A program made the translations under genes and the position numbers. The notes beneath the pieces were generated by a model, which was given only the letters and a program-made list of their open reading frames with translations, was not told where the DNA came from and searched no databases. Below are positions 56,616-64,000 of a DNA stretch of 64,000 nt, piece after piece (the first letter of the stretch is position 1; each line of letters begins with the position of its first letter). Origin of the DNA: Anagrus nilaparvatae (taxonomy: Eukaryota > Arthropoda > Insecta > Hymenoptera > Mymaridae); the NCBI GenBank assembly GCA_022575985.1, contig JAKSXM010000014.1, forward strand, positions 19,716,001 through 19,780,000, written 5' to 3'.

Positions 56616-57912
56616 ATATTTGTGCAAAAATAAAGTACACTCTTGTTTTTACAAAGTTATTTAATTAATTTGATATTAAAATAAGGATAAAATAAAATCT
56701 TTTCTGAGATATCACATAAGTATAAGGTAATAAATTTCTTAAAATATCTATAAAATAAATTCCGAAAGAAGTACAATTCTTGAGAAAATCTATAAAGTTG
56801 TCATTATAATAATTTTTTATTCTATAATATTTCCTTTAAATTTTTTTAAATTTCAGTATGATTATGAAACATTTCCCACTGATTTTTACTAATTGTAATC
56901 AATATTTTACATTTTTTACATAAAATATTATCTCTCGTATAAATTAGCTTTTAAGGATCCCAAAATAACTATATTTTTTTCCTGAATAATTTAAATTTAT
57001 TATATTTACCGATTACCTATTTTTTGTAAGTGTACATAAAAAAGTTAAAATGTTTTACTTATATGAATATTTGTCATTGCTTGAGGAACCGTAGCGCCAA
57101 TAACTTTGCAGCATTTTTTTTATATTGTTTAATGTAGATCAGAAAGTTTTTGATTATTGTAAAAAAAAATGTATAAAATTATTTTTAACATAGAAAATTT
57201 ATAAATAAATATAACAGAAAACCGCAAACAATAACGGAAAATAATAAAAGCAGTAAATATCCTTTCTTATAAATGTGTAACCATGAATCACTTTATTGAA
57301 GTAAAGTATTTATATATTGAATTTAAAATTTTGAAACTTAAAGATAAAGTAGCGAAAAAATTATCAAATTATCGATCAAAAATAGAAATTTTTCTCAAAT
57401 ATCTATATAGTTTTGTGAAATACAGTAAAAATAATGCACACAGTTTTAGTAAATTTGCTAGGCCTGAAATTAGTAATATTACTATAAATTGTTGTAAATT
57501 TACTAAAAAAATAGTAAAAACTATTAAATTATTTTACGGTGTAATAATTAATATTCAAATAGAAAGATTACTTAAATTATAAGCGCAGTAAGAGAAAAAG
57601 TCTAAAAAAATCAGAAGATATAGTTTCACTTTTAAATTACAATAAAATCCATATATTTTATTTAAATTTATAAAACAGAGAAAAACTGAAAAATAGAGAA
57701 GAAAAAATAAACTTCAATAATTTATCGTTGTGTAACAATCGACAACATAAATAAAAGAAAAAGAAATTGTTAAGAAATTTGTAATCTAAAATGCCAAGGA
57801 AAATTGTTCAATAACATAATAAAAGTATAGTAATTTTTATAATTTACAAATAAAAATAATACCGTAAAATAAACCTTGAAAAAATTAAAGATAAAAAATA
57901 TTTTTTTTTAAT
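56616..57912. other. AT-rich region with a solo family A right end
   Basis: 57073-57120 reads 'CATTGCTTGAGGAACCGTAG' and 'CGCCAATAACTTTGCAGC', a diverged family A 3' end on its own. The plus-strand open frame 57283-57582 (99 codons) is Lys/Ile/Asn-rich with no recognisable domain, and I do not call it a gene. Confidence 0.4.
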
Positions 57913-57969
57913 ATGGCCTTGATACGCGTCTTTGCATCTTCTTCCTGCTTTTTGAGCTTTGATGCACTG
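57913..57969. other. Candidate coding exon, strand unclear
   Basis: A 57-bp GC-richer island in very AT-rich DNA. On the plus strand, ATG opens 19 codons (MALIRVFASSSCFLSFDAL) followed directly by a strong donor G|GTAAGT, like a first exon with a leader. On the minus strand, an acceptor TTACCAG at the same edge opens SKLKKQEEDAKTRIKAI then a TAA within about 10 codons, like a last exon with a charged helix. Both cannot be right. The minus-strand peptide looks more protein-like. I do not recognise the gene. Confidence 0.3.
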
Positions 57970-58667
57970 GTAAGTAGAGTATGACTTGAAATTTTTATTG
58001 TAAAAATGGAAATAATGTACTTTTTTATTAAAAAAAAAAAAGATTTAAATTACTTTTTAAAAACTTTCATAACAGTTCAATGACTAAAAAAAATAAATAA
58101 TCAATTATTATTATTATTATTTAAAATAAATATTACAGAAAATTAAAATTTTTATTATTTATTTAAAAAAAGAGAAAAAAATAATATTAATTACATTTGT
58201 GGGTTCACGTTTTTTTTTTCTTTTTTAAACTAAAATTATTATTATTGCAACGTTGGCGAGTATATTAAATACATTAATATAATATGGAGAAAGTGGGACA
58301 ATGAAAGTGCGACTAAATTTAACAGACAGTGAGTTAGTCTTTTTGAATGTTTGTATGGACATATAAGTTAGTATATTCGTATATCCTTTTTTTTTCTTTT
58401 TTATACTGATTAAAAATAAAAAAATAATAATAATTTTATACAATATTTAAAAAAATATTATATACCCACACACGTATAATGATTTTTTTTGTACATGAAA
58501 AAGAGAAAATAATTTTTTCATATAATTATTTTAAGAAATTAGCAAAGTAAAATAATAAATTTTAATTTTATAATTGAGCTTACGAAGCTTGTAAGAGCAT
58601 CATTAATTTAATTAATTAGAAATTTTCATCTATGACTAATATTTTTAAAATTTTTACTGATCATCTA
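57970..58667. other. AT-rich region
   Basis: No feature is recognised. The minus-strand open frame 58225-58443 is hydrophobic and AT-driven, without a recognisable family. Confidence 0.35.
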
Positions 58668-58950
58668 TACTGAAAAAAAATCCGCTTGCGGTAATAGGGA
58701 TTATTTTTTCATGCTCAAGCGATTGCAAATTACTTGAAACATAAAGAAAATAAAAAAATTTTTTTTTCTATTTAAGATATTATATGCGCGCAGTGGTATT
58801 ATAAGCAAAAAAAAATTCTTAAAAAGAAAGAAAAATTTTTTTTTTAATTTTCTTTACGTTACAAGTCATTTGCAATCTTTTGATAAAGAAATACAAATCC
58901 TTAAACCGAAAAATTATCGCTTGCAGAAAGTGCAGGATTTTTTTTCAGTA
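58668..58950. mobile_element. MITE, TIR TACTGAAAAAAAATCC, TA TSD
   Basis: The ends TACTGAAAAAAAATCC and GGATTTTTTTTCAGTA are bordered by TA. Inverted subterminal 'GCTTGC' and 'TTGCAAATTACTTG' blocks follow. The ends are nearly identical to those of the element at 12721, although the interiors differ. Confidence 0.82.
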
Positions 58951-58952
58951 TA

Positions 58953-60189
58953 CTATAGGAATGACTTTTACCGCATTGCATGACCATTATCATTTGCTAA
59001 GGGGGATCATCATTACATTAATTTGGCATCAGTTATTACATAATATTAGTCAAGTCACCAGCAATATTAAATGAATCCAAAAGTTTTAAATGGAATAGTA
59101 ATAATTATGAATCCAACTCTCAGCGGATCTGTACAATTAAAAAAGTACAATTATTTGAAAAACATTACTGATTGAGCTAAATTTTGGAACACCTCATAGG
59201 TTTTCCGAATCGCTAATACGATTCTGAAATCTGAAATCAGGTATTTTTAATTCAGTATGGTGGATGATGGAATATTTTTTAATTATTATAATATTTTTTG
59301 AGTATTTTTAATTCAATACGGACTCTGAATCTCACATTTCTAAGTTTTTAACCTCAAATGGGAAATTTAAGCTATTTAAAACATTGTAAATATTTACAAG
59401 CTGTATTTGATCAAGTCAATAAATCTCATTTTATAATCATAATTAACGACTAAAAAACTATAAATCTTCTATAAAATGCTTGAAATAGTTTATATTACCG
59501 ATGTTGAGGTTTAATACTTAGAACTGTGGAATTCAGAGTATAATATTTTGAAATAAAAAAATCGGATTATAAAATCGTAATTAGTGGCCACAAAAATCTA
59601 AGAGATATATAAAAATTTGGCTCAATTTTTGGTGCAATATTTTTCAAAAAATTGTATTTTTTTGATTATATAAAAATTGACCACGATAAAGTGAATGAAA
59701 TCTTAAAAATCATTTTTAGCGACCGAAAATATATATGATCCACTAGGGTTTATCCATATTACAAGATTAAAATTTTTTGGATGCATTTAATATTCCTGGT
59801 GCATTTACTACATCGTATCTTAAATAATAATTTTGAAATCAGAGATAAGGATAAAAATGTTTATTTTTATTTTCATAAATTTTGTTGGACATAATCCAGA
59901 AAATTGACTTAAAAACAAGTATTTTAAAAATTTACCTTGAGTAATATTGGGAAACGAGTTGGGAAACATTGTTATGATAAACACTCGACCTAATGATGAG
60001 TAACTGGAATTATAGGAAATACCACCAGGCTCGCCACCAGGGTATAATATGAAATATAAATGATCTCGTAGGTATATTTTATAGGATCAAGTGAGTTTTT
60101 TTGCCAAAATATGGGCAATTTTTACAAGCATAGGATTATTTTATTATCTAAAGATCGTTCAAAAAAATTTAACTTTTAAAGATTTTTGG
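58953..60189. other. AT-rich intergenic region
   Basis: No gene or bounded repeat is recognised. Confidence 0.4.
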
Positions 60190-60425
60190 CCTCTCCACCC
60201 CTCTTTGTCTCTGCCAGATTCTATGGGGGGGGGGTGTTTCAATCATGTCATTTCTTGGATGAAGGGTTAAATGGGCTGAAATTTGAGGGCGGGGGGTGAA
60301 AAGGACTTAATATTTCGATGTGCAGGGACATAGAATAATTTTAATTTAGGGACTTCACTCCCCTCTCCCTTTATTTAGGGTGCTTTCTAGGTACCGTTTC
60401 CTATGAACATGTTCCATGTTACAAT
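60190..60425. mobile_element. Family C element fragment
   Basis: Two poly-G runs, 'GGACTTAATATTTCGATGTG', 'TTTAATTTAGGGACTTCACT', 'CTAGGTACC' and the end 'TATGAACATGTTCCATGTTA'. Confidence 0.65.
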
Positions 60426-62106
60426 CAAAATTCGTTACAAAAATTAATATAGAAAAATTGTTTAAAAAAAATCTTGAATAAATTAATGTCAAAAAATTAA
60501 ATAAAAGAAATCAAATTTAATTACATAATATTATGCGAATAAACTTTTTTCTGTTGATGTTATTCATCATAAGTGTTGTGCAAAAACACAAAATTCGCAT
60601 AATTATGCACTGAGAATGAAGTCATACTAATTTTCTTTCTCTTTCATCAAAATATTAATAAAATTTAAAAAACTTAACATGTACAAGATATAATGCACAT
60701 AATATACAATAATTATGAAAATGTAAGAGAAAGTGGTCAACCTTCAATGTTGGGATTCCCCAGTAGAATGAAAAAATATAATATTATTACAATGTGAAAT
60801 TTTAAAATAAAATAAAATAATAACCGTACATTTTCTTGTGTAATTTCTACTTCTGTATGTATTTTGAATTTTTTGTATTCTTTGTAATTTGTAAACACAA
60901 AAGGTACTTCCAAATAATATTAACTTTGTCAATGAGTTATGAAACCAACTCGAAATTTGTACAGGATCTTTTATAGCAACCATTTTTTATTTTTCAAAAA
61001 AAATACTTTTTTTATTTTTTGAATGTAATAATAAATCTTTCTTTCTCTGTTAGATGTTTCCTGTTTACTTTTTTTTTGTTTGTATACATTTTTAAATAAA
61101 ATATATTAAACGAATCGTGTATTCATATACTCGATCAAAGTAATGAAAAGTGAAAGCATTTACTCCACACATATGACGTCATTTGTAATAAACCTGAGTT
61201 ATTGTAGAAAGGATATTCACATATACGTGTGAGAGAAAGAGAGAGAATAAAAAATATATTTAATTAGAAAATTTTATTTTAAAAATATTATCTCTATTCA
61301 TATAATTTAATCATCATGCGTATCAAATATGTTAATGAATTTTAAAACGTGAAAAATTGTAAATTTTTATAAAATTGCAAAATTTTAACAAAATGGCATC
61401 AAATATTTGCGAAAATTCGTTAGTTTTTTTATTATTATTTAAAAAATTTTTAATTTCAAAGTTTGCTAATAAACATGATAAGTTTTTCTCGAGCTTACAA
61501 ATTGGTTTCATCGTAAAATTAGCCTTCGAAATTATTTTCAAGTTTCTGGATTACAAAAGTTTCACATTTTTTCTATAATATTTCTAAATACACCTCATGT
61601 GACTCATAAGGCTTGTATGTGTGGTTAAAAAGACCATTTACAAAGTAACTTTTTGTTGTACTGTTCACAAATTTATTAGTTTTTTTTACAGAAAACATAA
61701 AATATAAGTGGTTGGTACACGCTTTTTTCCGCGATAAAAGAAATGGCTGCATTAAAACTATTTTGAAAAACAGATGAAAAATGTCTAAGAATAGATTGTA
61801 GCAGAAAAACTGACGATTTTCTGGTAAAACCATTATTCTCGTAATCTATGCACTAAACACGTGACCAAAAAACATAATTGCTTGTGATTAGGATTATTAT
61901 CATTTTTTTTACAAGAACTCGAAACAATAAAAGAACGACTAAAAATTTTATAAAATGGGCTTTTTTTAAAAAACTGACCATTTACTAGAAAATGGACCAA
62001 CGTTTTAGAAATCAAAACCAGAAAACATTAATTTTAGAGGTTGAGATAACATTTTTATAAGGTCCTAAATTTATTGTAGCAGAAAAACTGAACATTTTCC
62101 TGAATG
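60426..62106. other. AT-rich region
   Basis: No gene is supported. A GA-rich microsatellite (GAGAGAAAGAGAGAGA) is at 61230-61247. 'GTAGCAGAAAAACTGA' occurs twice (61798 and 62077), near 'TTTTCTGGTAAA' and 'TTTTCCTGAA', which suggests a small decayed repeat. Confidence 0.4.
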
Positions 62107-62108
62107 TA

Positions 62109-63934
62109 CACTATAAAAAATAATAAAATTTTAAGAAGTTAATATTAACTTCGTACCCTTTAAGTCCCCGAAAGTGAATAATCCCTTGATTCAAGTTAAC
62201 GGGTTTAAATCAATGCATTCCAACCTTGAGTCAGCTGACGAACATATTTGTTAAAATAGCTGTCTTTTAGACTCAGGCCAACTTAATATTAGGCTGAATT
62301 TTGACTTACGTATTAATTATAACTCCCTGAAATTTCTATCATCTCCTCGAATACCATCGGGATGAAAATGGACCATACGAGGGAAAACTACTATCCTGGA
62401 GGCAAAATTTTTAATTTTTCATCCAAAACAATTTTCCAAATTTCCAATATGGCGGACCAAAAAACATAAAAATAGAAACTTTCTACATTACCTGGGGGTT
62501 TTCGAGGTCGACAAAAACGTTTCTATTAATGAAAATTTTAATTTTTTTGCCCCAGCATATTTTCCAATTTTCCAAGATGGCGGACCAAAAAACATTTTAA
62601 AATAAGCTTTTTAAATTGACAGGGGGTTTTCGAGGTCGAGAAAAACTTTTTTATGAATGAAAATTGGAATTTTTTTGCCCCAGCGTATTTTCCAATTGTC
62701 CAATATGGCGGACAAAAAAACACGAAAATAGAAACTTTCTACATTACCTGGGGGTTTTCAAGGTTGACAAAAACGTTTTTATTAATGAGTATTTTAATTT
62801 TTTACCCAGGTCCAGAAAAACGTTTTTATGAACTTTTTAATAAAAAATTTACATGTTTTTTGGTCCGCCATCTTGAAGAATTGGGAAAATATGCTGGGAC
62901 AAAAAAATTAAAATTTTCATTTATAAAAACGTTTTTCTCGACCCCTAAAACCCCCAGGTAATGTAGAAAGTTTTTGTTTTCATGTTTTTTTGTCCGCCAT
63001 CTTGGAAAATTGGAAAATATGCTGGGACAAAAAAATTAAAATTTTCAATATAAAAACGTCTTTCTCGACCCCGAAAACGCCTAGGTAATGTAGAAAGTTT
63101 TTTATTTTCATGTTTTTTGATCCGCAATCTTGGAAAATTGGAAAATATGCTGGGCAAAAAATTAAAATATTCATTAATAGAAACGTTTTTGTCAACCTCG
63201 AAAACCCCCAGGTAATGTAGTAAGTTTCTATTTTCATTTTTTTTTGTCCGCCATGTTGGAAAATTGGAAAATATGCTGGGGCAAAAAAATTAAAATTTTC
63301 ATTTATAAAAACGTTTTTCTCGACCCCGAAAACGCCTATAGGTAATGTAGAAAGTTTTTATTTTCATGTTTTTTGGTCCGCCATCTTGGAAAATTGGAAA
63401 ATATGCTGGGCAAAAAATTAAAATATTCATTCATAAAAACGTTTTTCTTGACCTCGATAACCCCCAGGTAATATAAAAAGTTTCTATTTTCATGTTTTTT
63501 GGTCCGCCATATTGAAAATTCGAAAATTGTTTAGGATGAAAAATTATAAATTTTGCCTCCAGGATATCAGTTTCCCCGCGTACGTTCCATTTTCATCCCG
63601 AAGATATTCGAGGAGATGACAGAAATTTCAGGGAGTATATTATATTTACGGGCTTGTACTATATTTTTTTTTTATGTATAAGATAAGCTTGAATTTATTT
63701 CAATGTTATGTTTGGATATAACAAATACGAAGTAGCTTAAATTAGCCCAATTAATATTTTTGTAACAAGTTAATATTTTGCTGAAAGAAGCTTGCTTTCA
63801 ATTGATTCACGTGATCTCCCGTCAAGTCACTGTTTAAGTTGATTCAAGTAAATATTCGCTTCGCCGTATTTACCTTCGCGCTTAGGTTGCGTCAACTTCG
63901 CATAGCTTGGCAATACTCTATATTTTTCATAGTG
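62109..63934. mobile_element. CACTAT-TIR element split by a foldback, TA TSD
   Basis: The ends CACTATAAAAAATA and TATTTTTCATAGTG are flanked by TA (62107-62108, 63935-63936). Subterminal regions share inverted 'TTGATTCAAGTTAA' and 'TTAAGTTGATTCAA' and similar blocks. The 62322-63636 foldback lies inside. The end type matches the other CACT-TA MITEs. Confidence 0.65.
62322..63636. mobile_element. 1.3-kb foldback with internal ~130-bp tandem repeats, TSD ATA
   Basis: The ends ACTCCCTGAAATTTCT and GAAATTTCAGGGAGT have inverted flanking blocks 'ATCTCCTCGA' and 'CATCGGGATGAAAATGG', with ATA on both sides. Between them, a ~120-140-bp unit repeats about eight times: first forward, then inverted from about 62840. 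Its landmarks are 'ATTTTCCAATTTTCCAA', 'GATGGCGGACCAAAAAACAT', 'CTTTCTACATTACC' and 'GGGGGTTTTCGAGGTCGA'. All the open frames here come from the repeat. Confidence 0.85.
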
Positions 63935-64000
63935 TATACATATCCAAAAACATAAATTATTATGTTTTTGGATATGTATACACTATGAAAAATATAGAGT
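63915..64000. repeat. Perfect palindrome ending exactly at the window edge
   Basis: 63915-63955 is the exact reverse complement of 63960-64000, with a 4-nt spacer ATTA. The arms contain the CACTATGAAAAATATAGAG end of the 62109 element, so a second, oppositely oriented copy probably starts at 63981 and continues beyond the window. Confidence 0.9.

Noticed and set aside
54403..56668. Plus-strand open frames opposite the LINE
   Set aside because: They are antisense shadows of ORF1, ORF2 and the GC-rich leader, which read as known domains on the minus strand.
57283..57582. 99-codon plus-strand open frame rich in Lys, Ile and Asn
   Set aside because: No recognisable domain. Its composition is what AT-rich DNA gives by chance, and there is no splice or promoter support.
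62538..63237. Several open frames with repeated 'YFPIFQDGGQKN'-type peptides
   Set aside because: They are translations of the ~130-bp tandem repeat in both orientations.
51462..64000. Signal-peptide first exon of Cad96Ca
   Set aside because: I scanned the minus strand for an ATG plus hydrophobic stretch ending in a phase-1 donor. No candidate was convincing, so none is annotated.

Overview
The window is nuclear DNA from a very AT-rich animal genome, most probably an insect. The evidence is spliced genes with short GT-AG introns, a receptor tyrosine kinase of the arthropod Cad96Ca type, insect-style BEL/Pao and R1/I-type retroelement remnants, and a dense load of foldback (inverted-repeat) DNA elements. 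The sequence alone does not settle the order. An AT-rich hymenopteran or hemipteran would fit.

Three host genes can be assembled exon by exon. (1) A plus-strand FAM149-family gene at 19797-24790 has four coding exons and encodes 397 aa; its last intron appears to be GC-AG. (2) A complete minus-strand geranylgeranyl diphosphate synthase lies at 39377-37727, with seven exons and 305 aa. (3) A 5'-incomplete minus-strand Cad96Ca receptor tyrosine kinase lies at 51461-42745. Seven exons encode a cadherin domain, a Thr/Ser-rich stalk, a transmembrane segment and a full kinase domain; the signal-peptide exon was not found. All splice phases close without a frame break. The three genes have no obvious functional link. 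GGPPS and Cad96Ca lie in tandem on the same strand, with a gap of about 3.4 kb.

Almost everything else is repeats. 1-19.8 kb is a field of foldback elements. It includes a 3.6-kb palindromic hAT-like element with an exact 8-bp duplication and two mirror-image arrays of a ~56-bp satellite, and a perfect hairpin with 123-bp arms. 20.7-24.2 kb is an intron filled with nested elements. 25-37 kb holds a TTAA-flanked piggyBac-like element, nested MITEs, a Cys-rich ORF relic and a scrambled BEL/Pao fragment. 51.8-56.6 kb is a nest of four repeat types ending in a dead non-LTR retrotransposon with zinc knuckles and an endonuclease. 56.6-64 kb holds more foldbacks and ends exactly on a perfect palindrome.

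Several insertions are bounded to the base by target-site duplications (TSDs), and in three cases the uninterrupted repeat elsewhere in the window confirms the insertion point. In this annotation, families A to H are repeats recognised by comparing copies within the window. No intact transposase, CRISPR array, tRNA or rRNA was recognised, and no gene system that looks new. The most unusual items are structural: giant palindromes, paired mirror satellites, a perfect hairpin, and a GC-AG intron.
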